From Comamonadaceae bacterium (GTDB lineage: Bacteria > Pseudomonadota > Gammaproteobacteria > Burkholderiales > Burkholderiaceae_C), in the NCBI GenBank assembly GCA_947455585.1, contig CANGOY010000024.1:1-14092 (forward strand): 14,092 bases of DNA, written 5' to 3'. The notes beneath the pieces are model-generated. The model had not been told where the DNA came from and ran no database searches. It saw nothing but the letters and a program-made list of their open reading frames with translations. The position numbers and the translations under genes are program-made. This document shows, one piece after another, positions 1 to 7,166 of the stretch (its first letter is position 1; every line of letters begins with the position of its first letter).

Positions 1-863
1 TCATGGATTCAGCAGCCCCTGATTTGCCGCAGCCTGAAAAGCGTCCAGCTTTGGACGCTTTGATTGACGTCATTGCCGCCGTTGAAATTTACCATCCCGC
101 CTCTGGCGATGCCGCTTTGCAGGCCATGCCTGCCACACGTCGAGTGGGCAGCAAGCTGTTCAGCTTGGAAGGACTCAACACCGAAACCGGTTTGTGGGAA
201 CACCCACGCAACGGCCAACGCTACAGCGCGTTTCAGTCGGGTGTGCAGTTGGCTAATCGCACCGGCCCCTTGAACGAAATCGAGTTCTCTGAATTCGTCA
301 CCAAAACTCAACACTTTGCTGATGCCATCAACGGTGCACCTGAGTTTCCAGACATGCTCGAAGCTGTGGCCCGCGCTCGCGAGCTGGACAACTTTGCCAG
401 CGCTCACGACGCACAACTGAGCTTCACCCTCAAAGCCACCAAGGCCGCATGGAGCCCAGGCTACGTGCATCAAAACGCTGCACGTTTGGGCTTTATTGCT
501 GGTGTGTTGCCAGGCCGCATGGTGGTGCCTGCACCCGTGCACGGATTGCCAGCCATATTGGGTTTGACCTTTGACTCGCAAGCCGCGATGTCGGAAGACC
601 CCACGCAATCTGCCATTTACGAACTTGCCTTGTCGCTCGACGTGCCACAGGTGGACCGCAAAGAAGAGCCGTACGCCCGCATGATTCAAACCGCCTATGA
701 ACTGGCGCGTGTGATGGACGGCGCAATCTCAGATGACAACGGACAGCCCTTGTCTGAGACCGCCATCGGCGCGATTGCCCGCGACTTGCTGGCTTTGTAC
801 GACACGCTTGATGCGCGTGACTTGTCGGCAGGCTCGCCGCAAGCGCGCCGCTTGTTCAGCTAA
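1..863 (+). CDS. zipA: Cell division protein ZipA-like, C-terminal FtsZ-binding domain (5' end outside window)
   Basis: This is the 3' part of a gene whose beginning lies left of the window. The frame is open from the first complete codon at base 3 to TAA at 861-863. The ATG at 3 is probably internal, because the visible 286 residues contain no N-terminal membrane helix, which ZipA proteins need as an anchor. The second half (from about residue 140, 'AQLSFTLKAT' onward) resembles the ZipA C-terminal domain: alternating hydrophobic strands, a 'GLPAILGLTFD' strand and a long helix around 'YELARVMDGAISDDNG'. In the family this domain binds the FtsZ C-terminal tail and tethers the Z ring to the inner membrane. 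The gene sits 17 bases before ligA. From memory, smc-zipA-ligA is a common order in Burkholderiales, so smc may lie upstream (inference). The family call rests on recognition of overall sequence pattern; betaproteobacterial ZipA is divergent from E. coli ZipA. Confidence 0.8.
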   Translation, partial: MDSAAPDLPQPEKRPALDALIDVIAAVEIYHPASGDAALQAMPATRRVGSKLFSLEGLNTETGLWEHPRNGQRYSAFQSGVQLANRTGPLNEIEFSEFVTKTQHFADAINGAPEFPDMLEAVARARELDNFASAHDAQLSFTLKATKAAWSPGYVHQNAARLGFIAGVLPGRMVVPAPVHGLPAILGLTFDSQAAMSEDPTQSAIYELALSLDVPQVDRKEEPYARMIQTAYELARVMDGAISDDNGQPLSETAIGAIARDLLALYDTLDARDLSAGSPQARRLFS

Positions 864-880
864 TTTCAAGGTCACGCAGC

Positions 881-3046
881 ATGAGCACCGCTGACTTATT
901 TGGCAGCGATGCCAACGCCAATGTAGGCGGCTCAGCCGCTAACTCCAATGACGGCAGCGATGTTGTCAACCCTCCCGCCGGCCACAACGATGTAGCTAAA
1001 CGCGCCGCCAAACTGCGCGAACAACTTCACCACCATGGCCACCAGTACTACGTGCTGGACGCGCCAACCATTCCCGACGCTGAATACGACCGCTTGTTCA
1101 AAGAACTGCAAGCGATAGAAGCGGCACACCCTGAACTCCTCACGCCAGACTCGCCCACCCAACGTGTGGGCGGCAAGCCGCTCGATAGCTTTGCCAGCGT
1201 CAAGCATGTGGTGCCTATGCTCAGCATCCGTACCGAAACCGACACAGAAGCCAGCGGCGCAGAAGCTTTTGACACACGCATCCGTAAAGAACTGGCTTTG
1301 ACTGAAGCCGACGCCGCTGTCGACTACGTGGCCGAGCTGAAGTTTGATGGCCTCGCCATGAGCCTGCGTTATGAGAACGGCGTGCTGGTGCAAGCCGCCA
1401 CACGCGGCGATGGCGAAATGGGCGAAGAAGTCACACAAAACATCCGCACCATTGGACAAATCCCTTTGCGTTTGCCCTGCGACGCGCCCAAGGTGCTGGA
1501 AGTGCGCGGCGAGGTCTACATGGCCCGTGGCGACTTTGAAGCCTTGAACGAGCGCCAATGTGAGCGCATTGCCGCAGGCGAGAAGGGCGAAAAAACCTTT
1601 GTGAACCCACGCAACGCCGCAGCGGGTGCGGTACGTCAGCTTGACCCCACCATTGCCGCGCAACGACCTTTGAGTTTCTTTGCGTATGGCTTGGGCGACA
1701 TCACGCCTGTGGAAGATGGCGGCCCAACGTTCAACACACATTTCGATTTGTTGATGGCGCTCAAGCAGTGGGGCTTCCCCGTGGCCGAGCAAACCGCGTG
1801 CGTGCAAGGCGCTGCGGGCTTGGTGGACTTTCACCAACGCATGGGCCAAGCGCGTGATGCGCTGCCGTTTGACATTGATGGCGTGGTCTACAAGGTCAAC
1901 AGTTTGGCTGCGCAGCGTCAGCTCGGCTTTGTTACCCGTGAACCCCGCTGGGCCGTGGCGCACAAATATCCCGCGCATGAACAGCTCACCACCGTGCAAG
2001 CCATCGAGGTGCAAGTGGGCCGAACAGGCAAGCTCACGCCCGTTGCCAAACTCGCGCCCGTGTTTGTGGGCGGTGTGACCGTCACCAACGCCACGCTGCA
2101 CAACGAGGACGAAGCACGCCGCAAAGACGTGCGGGTGGGCGACACCGTGGTGGTGCGCCGCGCGGGCGATGTGATTCCAGAAGTGGTGTCGGTCGTTTTA
2201 GAAAAACGCCTGCAAGACGCGCAAATCTTCACCATGCTGCACCTGTGCCCCGTGTGCGGTAGCCCCGCCATGCGCGAAGAAGGCGAGGCCGATTACCGCT
2301 GCACCGGCGGCCTGTTTTGCAGCGCGCAACGCAAGCAAGCTATCCTGCACTTCGCACATCGACGCGCCGTGGAGATTGAAGACTTGGGCGACAAGTTGGT
2401 GGAGCAACTGGTGGACGCAGGCGTGGTCAAAACCTTGCCTGACCTCTACCGCATGGGCTTCACCGCCTTGGTCACGCTTGAGCGCATGGCCGAAAAATCT
2501 GCCAACAACGTGCTCGCTAGCATTGAAAAATCCAAACAAACTACGCTGCCACGCTTCCTGTTTGGTCTTGGTATTCGCCATGTAGGCGAGGCCACGGCCA
2601 AGGAGCTGGCCCGCCACTTCGGCAAGATGGACGCCATCATGGACGCCACCGTGGACCAACTGCTGCAAGTGGCAGACGTCGGCCCCATCGTGGCACTGAG
2701 CCTGCGCACCTTCTTCGACCAGCCGCACAACCGTGAAGTGGTGGAGCAGTTGCGTGCGTGCGGTGTTACATGGACTGAAGGTGAACCCACCGCAGGCGCA
2801 AGCCTACCGCTGGTGGGCCAAATCTTTGTGCTGACCGGCACCTTGCCCACCTTGAGCCGCGACCAAGCCAAAGACATGCTCGAAGCCTTGGGCGCCAAAG
2901 TGGCAGGTAGCGTGAGCAAGAAAACTCATTGCGTGGTGGCTGGTGCAGAAGCGGGCAGCAAGCTCGACAAAGCGCAAGAGCTCGGCATCAAGGTGTTAGA
3001 CGAAGCCGGCTTGTTGGCTTTGGTGACTGAACACGCGACCGAATAA
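881..3046 (+). CDS. ligA: NAD-dependent DNA ligase LigA
   Basis: Seals 3'-OH/5'-phosphate nicks in duplex DNA using NAD+, in replication (Okazaki fragment joining) and repair. The protein has 721 residues, against about 671 in E. coli. Domains in order: domain Ia ('HGHQYYVLDAP', about 53-63); adenylation domain with the KxDG nucleophile Lys154 in 'AELKFDGLAM'; OB fold; a zinc finger with Cys456, Cys459, Cys474 and Cys480 (spacing x2-x14-x5, as in E. coli); a helix-hairpin-helix region with 'FGLGIRHVGE'; and a BRCT domain at about 642-718. All expected catalytic and zinc residues are present. The extra length is partly an N-terminal Ser/Asn/Gly-rich extension of about 35-40 residues before the conserved start, and partly a short insertion after 'PMLSI'. 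The start at 881 is supported by AAGG about 9 bases upstream. It follows zipA by 17 bases and precedes def by 9, so co-transcription is likely. Confidence 0.98.
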   Translation: MSTADLFGSDANANVGGSAANSNDGSDVVNPPAGHNDVAKRAAKLREQLHHHGHQYYVLDAPTIPDAEYDRLFKELQAIEAAHPELLTPDSPTQRVGGKPLDSFASVKHVVPMLSIRTETDTEASGAEAFDTRIRKELALTEADAAVDYVAELKFDGLAMSLRYENGVLVQAATRGDGEMGEEVTQNIRTIGQIPLRLPCDAPKVLEVRGEVYMARGDFEALNERQCERIAAGEKGEKTFVNPRNAAAGAVRQLDPTIAAQRPLSFFAYGLGDITPVEDGGPTFNTHFDLLMALKQWGFPVAEQTACVQGAAGLVDFHQRMGQARDALPFDIDGVVYKVNSLAAQRQLGFVTREPRWAVAHKYPAHEQLTTVQAIEVQVGRTGKLTPVAKLAPVFVGGVTVTNATLHNEDEARRKDVRVGDTVVVRRAGDVIPEVVSVVLEKRLQDAQIFTMLHLCPVCGSPAMREEGEADYRCTGGLFCSAQRKQAILHFAHRRAVEIEDLGDKLVEQLVDAGVVKTLPDLYRMGFTALVTLERMAEKSANNVLASIEKSKQTTLPRFLFGLGIRHVGEATAKELARHFGKMDAIMDATVDQLLQVADVGPIVALSLRTFFDQPHNREVVEQLRACGVTWTEGEPTAGASLPLVGQIFVLTGTLPTLSRDQAKDMLEALGAKVAGSVSKKTHCVVAGAEAGSKLDKAQELGIKVLDEAGLLALVTEHATE

Positions 3047-3049
3047 GGA
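3046..3049 (+). promoter_or_regulatory. Ribosome-binding site of def overlapping the ligA stop codon
   Basis: AGGA lies 6 bases before the def ATG at 3056, and its first A is the last base of the ligA TAA (3044-3046). This fixes the def start and suggests that ribosomes finishing ligA help load def (translational coupling is an inference). Confidence 0.7.
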
Positions 3050-3055
3050 CACAGC

Positions 3056-3592
3056 ATGACTGTTCGCGAAATTTTAAAAATGGGTGACGAACGCCTGCTG
3101 CGTGTAGCCCAACCCGTGAAGGCTTTCAACACACCTGAGCTGCAAGCATTGCTCAAAGACCTAGACGACACCATGTTGGCTGCCAACGGCGCTGGCTTGG
3201 CTGCACCGCAAATTGGTGTGGATTTGCAAGTGGTGGTGTTTGGTTCGGGTGAGGTCAACCCACGTTACCCAGATGCACTGGTGGTGCCTTACACCGTGCT
3301 CATCAACCCCGTACTCACACCCCTCGGTGACGAGGAAGAAGAGGGTTGGGAAGGCTGTTTGTCTGTGCCTGGCTTGCGCGGCGTGGTGCCGCGTTGTAAG
3401 CGTTTGCGCTACCAAGGCTTTGACGAAAAAGGCCAGCCGATTGACCGCAGGGTGGAAGGCTTTCATGCGCGGGTGGTGCAGCACGAGTGCGACCACCTCA
3501 TTGGCAAGCTGTATCCGATGCGTGTGCGCGATTTCTCTCGCTTTGGCTATACCGAGGTGTTATTTCCGGGCTTGGACGACGCCGACGATTAA
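3056..3592 (+). CDS. def: Peptide deformylase
   Basis: A metallohydrolase that removes the formyl group from the N-terminal formyl-methionine of nascent proteins at the ribosome exit. It precedes the action of methionine aminopeptidase, which is encoded nearby on the other strand. The 178-residue length is normal. All three family motifs are intact: motif 1 GAGLAAPQIG (45-54), motif 2 EGCLS (99-103) with metal ligand Cys101, and motif 3 HECDH (143-147) with metal ligands His143 and His147 and catalytic Glu144. Unlike the common def-fmt arrangement, no fmt follows; def is instead the last gene of the zipA-ligA-def run. Its TAA (3590-3592) interlocks with the TAA of the convergent glnD, leaving no room for a terminator between them. 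Many bacteria have a second def paralogue, so this copy may not be the only one. Confidence 0.97.
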   Translation: MTVREILKMGDERLLRVAQPVKAFNTPELQALLKDLDDTMLAANGAGLAAPQIGVDLQVVVFGSGEVNPRYPDALVVPYTVLINPVLTPLGDEEEEGWEGCLSVPGLRGVVPRCKRLRYQGFDEKGQPIDRRVEGFHARVVQHECDHLIGKLYPMRVRDFSRFGYTEVLFPGLDDADD

Positions 3593-6186
3593 GCCTGCAA
3601 CGCAGCTAACAACTCTGTCTCAATCTCCAGTTGCGCTTTGTTTTGTTGCAAAGCCGCGCCGTCAATCAAAAACGTGTCTTCCACGCGTTCGCCCAAGGTG
3701 CTGATTTTGGCCAGCAGCAAGTTCACCTTGTGGTTGGCCAACACACGCGCCACGCTGTAAAGCAAGCCCACGCGGTCGCTGGCTGAGATGCTAAGCAGCC
3801 ACTTTTGGGCGCGTTCGTCGGGTTGCAAGGTCACGCGCGGTGCAATGGGGAAGCTTTTTACGCGACGCGACGCTCGGCCTTTGCCAACGCTTGGCAGTGG
3901 CTTGGCCTCGTTGATGGCCTCAGTCAAGCCTGTTTCCACCAAGTTGATGAGGTCGCGGTAGTGCTCCGCAAGATGGGTGCTCACCACTTGGAAGGTGTCC
4001 AGCGCATAGCCATTGCTGGCGGTGTGCACTTTGGCGTCCCAAATGTTGAAGCCCGCTTGGTCAAAGTAGCTGCAGATGCGTGCAAACAAATCGGCCTGGT
4101 CAGGCGAATACACCATGACCTGCAAACCTTCGCCCACGGGGGACAAACGTGCACGCACAGTCACGCCCATGGTGGTGTTTTGCGATTTGGCGACAGACAA
4201 GCTGCGCGAGAGCTGGCGTGTGTGCCAAGCAATGTCTGCCGCATCGTGACGCATGAAGTAGCCCACGTCCAAGGTGGCCCACAGGTCTTTGTGCGCTTCA
4301 AACGGCAACGCATAGAGCGCCAACATGGTGAGGGCTTCGGTTTTGCGAATCTCCACTTCGGCTTGCGCATCAGGTGCGCGGCCGCCCAATGCTCGCAGGG
4401 TGTAGCGGTACAGGTCTTCCAGCAGCTTGCCTTTCCAAGCATTCCACACCTTTGGACTGGTGCCGCGAATGTCGGCCACGGTCAGCAGGTACAGCGCAGT
4501 CAGGTTGCGTTCGTTGCCCACACGTTTGGCAAAGGCTTGAATCACATCGGGGTCGCTCAAGTCTTGCTTTTGCGCGATGTGGCTCATGGTCAAGTGTTCG
4601 CCCACCAAGAACTCGATGAGCTTGGCGTCTTCTTTGTCGATGCTGTGGTCGCGTGCAAACTTGCGCACTTCGCCACGGCCCAGCTGCGAGTGGTCGCCGC
4701 CACGGCCTTTGGCAATGTCGTGAAACAGCGCTGAGGCAAACAAAATCCAAGGTTTGTCCCAACCCGCAGCGAGTTGCGAGCAGAACGGGTATTCATGCGC
4801 ATGCTCGGCCATGAAGAAGCGGCGCACATTGCGCAGCACCATCAAGATGTGTTGGTCCACGGTGTAGACGTGGAACAGGTCATGCTGCATCTGGCCCACG
4901 ATGCGGCGGAAGGGCCACAGGTAGCGGCCCAACACCGAGGTTTGGTTCATCAAGCGCACCGCGTGCGTCATACCGCTGGGGGCTTGCAAGATGCGCATGA
5001 ACATCTCGCGGTTCACTGGGTCTGCGCGGAACTTGCCGTCCATCAAGGAGCGTGCGTTGTAAAGCGCACGCAGCGTGCGAGCCGACAGGCCGCTAATACC
5101 CACCGTGGACTCGTACAACCAGAAGGTTTCCAAAATCGCGTGCGGGTTGTTCACATACACGTCGTCGCTGGTCACTTCGAGCATGCCTGCCTTGTCAGCA
5201 AAACGCTCGTTGATGGAGCGCAGCTCGTGTTGGTTGCTGCTCAGGCGTTCTTCAATGTTGAGCAACAAAATTTGGTTGAGCTGGGTCACCGCTTTGGCGG
5301 CCCAGTAATAGCGCTTCATCAGCGCTTCGCTGGCCACTCGTGCGTTGAGCGTGCCGTCTTCTTCCACACCCAGCCCCAAGCTTTGTGCCACAGCGTGTTG
5401 CAGGTCAAACACCAAGCGGTCTTCGCGGCGTTTGGCTGCGAGGTGCAAGCGGGTGCGGATGAGGGCCAGTGCGTCGTCGTTGCGCTTGAGTTGCTTAACC
5501 TCAAAGTCTGTCGCCAAGCCTTTGCGGCCCAAGCTCTCCCAGCTGTCGCCCAAGCCTGCGGCTTTGGCGACCCACAGCACCACTTGCAAATCGCGCATGC
5601 CGCCTGGCGACTCTTTGCAGTTGGGCTCTAGCGAGTAAGGCGTGTTTTCGTATTTGGTGTGGCGCTGACGCATCTCCAGCGTCTTGGCCAAGAAGAAGGC
5701 CTTGGGGTCGAGTGCAATCGCGTAGTGCTTTTGGAAGGTTTTGAACAGCTTCACGCTGCCCACCAAAAAGCGTGCTTCCAAGAGCGAGGTTTGCACAGTG
5801 ATGTCAGCCGAGGCTTCTTGCACGCACTCGGTCACGGTGCGCACGCTAGAGCCAATTTCTAGACCTGTGTCCCAGCAACTGCCGATAAACTTTTCAATCT
5901 TGGCCTTGAGCGCTTCGTCCTTATCGGGCGATGTGCCGTCGGGCATGAGCAACAGCACATCCACATCCGAGTACGGGTACAACTCGCCACGGCCATAGCC
6001 GCCCACAGCGGCTAAGCAAAGTTGATTGTCAAAGCCCGCAGCGTCCCATAGCGTGCGCAAGGTGTCGTCGGTCATGCTGCACAGCTTGTGCAACAAGGTT
6101 TTCACGCTACGTGGGGTGGTTGAGCTGGACGCGGCCAGCAGCAATGCCGCCTTGTCCTTTCGGTAAAGGTTAGCCAAGGCGTTCAT
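3589..6186 (-). CDS. glnD: [Protein-PII] uridylyltransferase / uridylyl-removing enzyme
   Basis: A bifunctional cytoplasmic nitrogen sensor. It uridylylates PII proteins (GlnB/GlnK) when glutamine is low and deuridylylates them when glutamine is high, which controls glutamine synthetase and NtrBC. The 865-residue length is normal. Domains in order: nucleotidyltransferase with GGYGRGEL (62-69) and SDVD (73-76), where Asp74 and Asp76 are the expected metal ligands; a central helical linker region; an HD phosphohydrolase with 'ALFHDIAKGRGGDHS', including His489-Asp490 and His499; and two C-terminal ACT domains, about 688-765 and 795-865, which bind glutamine in the family. The start at 6186 lies 12 bases after the map stop. 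I see no good Shine-Dalgarno sequence before it, so translation may depend on coupling to map. The last codons overlap the end of def by 4 bases. Confidence 0.98.
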   Translation of the reverse strand: MNALANLYRKDKAALLLAASSSTTPRSVKTLLHKLCSMTDDTLRTLWDAAGFDNQLCLAAVGGYGRGELYPYSDVDVLLLMPDGTSPDKDEALKAKIEKFIGSCWDTGLEIGSSVRTVTECVQEASADITVQTSLLEARFLVGSVKLFKTFQKHYAIALDPKAFFLAKTLEMRQRHTKYENTPYSLEPNCKESPGGMRDLQVVLWVAKAAGLGDSWESLGRKGLATDFEVKQLKRNDDALALIRTRLHLAAKRREDRLVFDLQHAVAQSLGLGVEEDGTLNARVASEALMKRYYWAAKAVTQLNQILLLNIEERLSSNQHELRSINERFADKAGMLEVTSDDVYVNNPHAILETFWLYESTVGISGLSARTLRALYNARSLMDGKFRADPVNREMFMRILQAPSGMTHAVRLMNQTSVLGRYLWPFRRIVGQMQHDLFHVYTVDQHILMVLRNVRRFFMAEHAHEYPFCSQLAAGWDKPWILFASALFHDIAKGRGGDHSQLGRGEVRKFARDHSIDKEDAKLIEFLVGEHLTMSHIAQKQDLSDPDVIQAFAKRVGNERNLTALYLLTVADIRGTSPKVWNAWKGKLLEDLYRYTLRALGGRAPDAQAEVEIRKTEALTMLALYALPFEAHKDLWATLDVGYFMRHDAADIAWHTRQLSRSLSVAKSQNTTMGVTVRARLSPVGEGLQVMVYSPDQADLFARICSYFDQAGFNIWDAKVHTASNGYALDTFQVVSTHLAEHYRDLINLVETGLTEAINEAKPLPSVGKGRASRRVKSFPIAPRVTLQPDERAQKWLLSISASDRVGLLYSVARVLANHKVNLLLAKISTLGERVEDTFLIDGAALQQNKAQLEIETELLAALQA

Positions 6187-6198
6187 CGCAGGGTGTGC

Positions 6199-7011
6199 TT
6201 AACAGCAGGTGGTGGTCACAAAGTCGGGCAGGGCGGGACTGCCCTCCGACAGGGTCAACACCTCGTAGCCAGTAGGCGTGACGAGGATGGTGTGTTCCCA
6301 CTGGGCCGACAACGAGTGGTCGCGCGTGACAATGGTCCAGCCGTCGCCCAACTCTTTGATGTCTTTCTTGCCCGCGTTAATCATCGGCTCGATGGTGAAG
6401 GTCATGCCTTCGTGCAGCGTCTCGCCCGTGCCGGGCTTGCCGTAATGCAGCACTTGCGGCTCTTCGTGGAACACCTGGCCAATGCCATGACCACAAAACT
6501 CGCGCACCACAGAGAAGCCGTGGCTCTCGGCAAAGCGTTGAATCGCAAAACCAATGTCGCCCAAACGCGCGCCAGGCTTGACCTTGACGATGCCGTGCCA
6601 CATGGCTTCGTACGTCAACTTAGACAAACGCTTGGCGGCAATAGAAACCTCGCCCACCGAGAACATGCGGCTGGTGTCGCCATGCCAGCCGTCTTTGATG
6701 ACGGTGATGTCGATGTTGACCGTGTCGCCCTTTTTCAGCGGCTTGTCATTGGGAATGCCGTGGCACACCTGATGGTTGATGGAGGTGCAGATGGACTTGG
6801 GGTAGGGGTTGTCACCGCTGGGGTTGTAGTTGAGCGGTGCGGGAATGGCCTGCTGAACTTGCGTGATGTAGTCGTAGCACAGCTTGTCGAGCTGGTTGGT
6901 CGTCACCCCCGGCACCACGTGCGGGGTGATGAAGTCGAGAACTTCGGAGGCCAGTTTGCCCGCGATGCGCATGCCTTGTGCGCCTTGGGCGTCTTTGATG
7001 GATGTGGTCAT
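6199..7011 (-). CDS. map: Methionine aminopeptidase, type I
   Basis: Removes the initiator methionine from nascent proteins after deformylation, when the second residue is small. From the chosen start it has 270 residues (E. coli 264). The reading frame stays open upstream to 7086, but the residues from there do not resemble the family. 'MTTSIKDAQGAQGMRIAGKLASE' beginning at 7011 does: the family usually starts with a few residues before 'MRxAGxLA'. The metal-binding and catalytic segments are recognisable: 'HQVCHGIPND', 'NIDITVIKDGWHGDTSRMF' (two Asp ligands), 'FCGHGIGQVFHEEPQVLHYG' (His ligand and catalytic His), 'TFTIEPMIN' (Glu ligand) and 'WTIVTRDHSLSAQWEHTILVT' (final Glu ligand). It is first of a two-gene unit with glnD, as in E. 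coli map-glnD. In E. coli the divergent neighbour is rpsB; here it is purL. No well-spaced Shine-Dalgarno precedes the ATG. Confidence 0.96.
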   Translation of the reverse strand: MTTSIKDAQGAQGMRIAGKLASEVLDFITPHVVPGVTTNQLDKLCYDYITQVQQAIPAPLNYNPSGDNPYPKSICTSINHQVCHGIPNDKPLKKGDTVNIDITVIKDGWHGDTSRMFSVGEVSIAAKRLSKLTYEAMWHGIVKVKPGARLGDIGFAIQRFAESHGFSVVREFCGHGIGQVFHEEPQVLHYGKPGTGETLHEGMTFTIEPMINAGKKDIKELGDGWTIVTRDHSLSAQWEHTILVTPTGYEVLTLSEGSPALPDFVTTTCC

Positions 7012-7017
7012 GCGTAG

Positions 7018-7026
7018 ATTATCCCA
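7018..7026 (-). promoter_or_regulatory. Putative extended -10 promoter of map-glnD, giving a leaderless transcript
   Basis: Read on the - strand, TGG-GATAAT occupies 7026-7018. It matches the extended -10 form TGn-TATAAT at 8 of 8 defined positions except the first T of the hexamer. Exactly 6 bases (CTACGC) separate it from the map ATG at 7011, so the expected transcription start is the A of the ATG. There is no recognisable -35 element at 16-18 bases, which extended -10 promoters can tolerate. The nearest purine-rich stretch, GGATGGG, ends 11 bases before the ATG, too far for a good Shine-Dalgarno. The box is seen; its use is inferred. Confidence 0.45.
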
Positions 7027-7058
7027 TCCAAGGAAAAACACCCATTTCTGGCTGTGAA

Positions 7059-7068
7059 TTGTGTACAA
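7059..7068. repeat. Short inverted repeat TTGT-GT-ACAA between map and purL
   Basis: A perfect 4+4 dyad with a 2-base centre in the 155-base divergent gap. It lies about 20 bases upstream of the candidate purL -10 box, near where a -35 element or an operator would sit. It does not resemble the E. coli PurR operator. A dyad this short can arise by chance. Confidence 0.2.
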
Positions 7069-7087
7069 AACGCCCTCGGCAGACACG

Positions 7088-7093
7088 TAAAAT
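7088..7093 (+). promoter_or_regulatory. Candidate -10 box for purL
   Basis: TAAAAT matches TATAAT at 5 of 6 positions and would start transcription near 7100, giving a leader of about 67 bases before the GTG at 7167. At the best spacing there is only 'ACAAAA', so no good -35 is present; TGTACA (7062-7067) is 20 bases away. The leader is GC-rich, and I recognise no riboswitch in it. Confidence 0.35.
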
Positions 7094-7155
7094 CTAGCCT
7101 TTGCCGACCAGCCCCAGTCAGCGGCCCGGCCCGATTCGATTTCCGTCTTTTTCTC

Positions 7156-7159
7156 AAGG
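7156..7159 (+). promoter_or_regulatory. Ribosome-binding site that sets the purL start
   Basis: AAGG lies 7 bases before the GTG at 7167-7169. This, together with protein homology beginning right there ('SLHISIFEGGNALSDF'), argues for GTG at 7167 rather than the in-frame TTG at 7101. Confidence 0.6.
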
Positions 7160-7166
7160 CTCCCTC

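Noticed and set aside
932..2101. Open frame of 389 codons on the - strand inside ligA
   Set aside because: It lies wholly opposite ligA, which has every catalytic and zinc motif. The translation is rich in His, Ala, Gly and Val without a recognisable domain, as expected for the antisense of a GC-rich gene.
3805..4734. Open frame of 309 codons on the + strand inside glnD (and another at 4774-5631)
   Set aside because: Both are opposite well-supported glnD coding sequence. Their translations have low-information His/Gln/Val-rich composition and no motif, so they are antisense shadows.
6193..7017. Open frame of 274 codons on the + strand covering map
   Set aside because: It spans map almost exactly, and map has all metal ligands. 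The antisense product has no recognisable family.
7012..7086. Upstream extension of map by 25 codons to a start at 7086
   Set aside because: The extra residues do not resemble methionine aminopeptidase N termini, and the candidate map promoter would fall inside this stretch.
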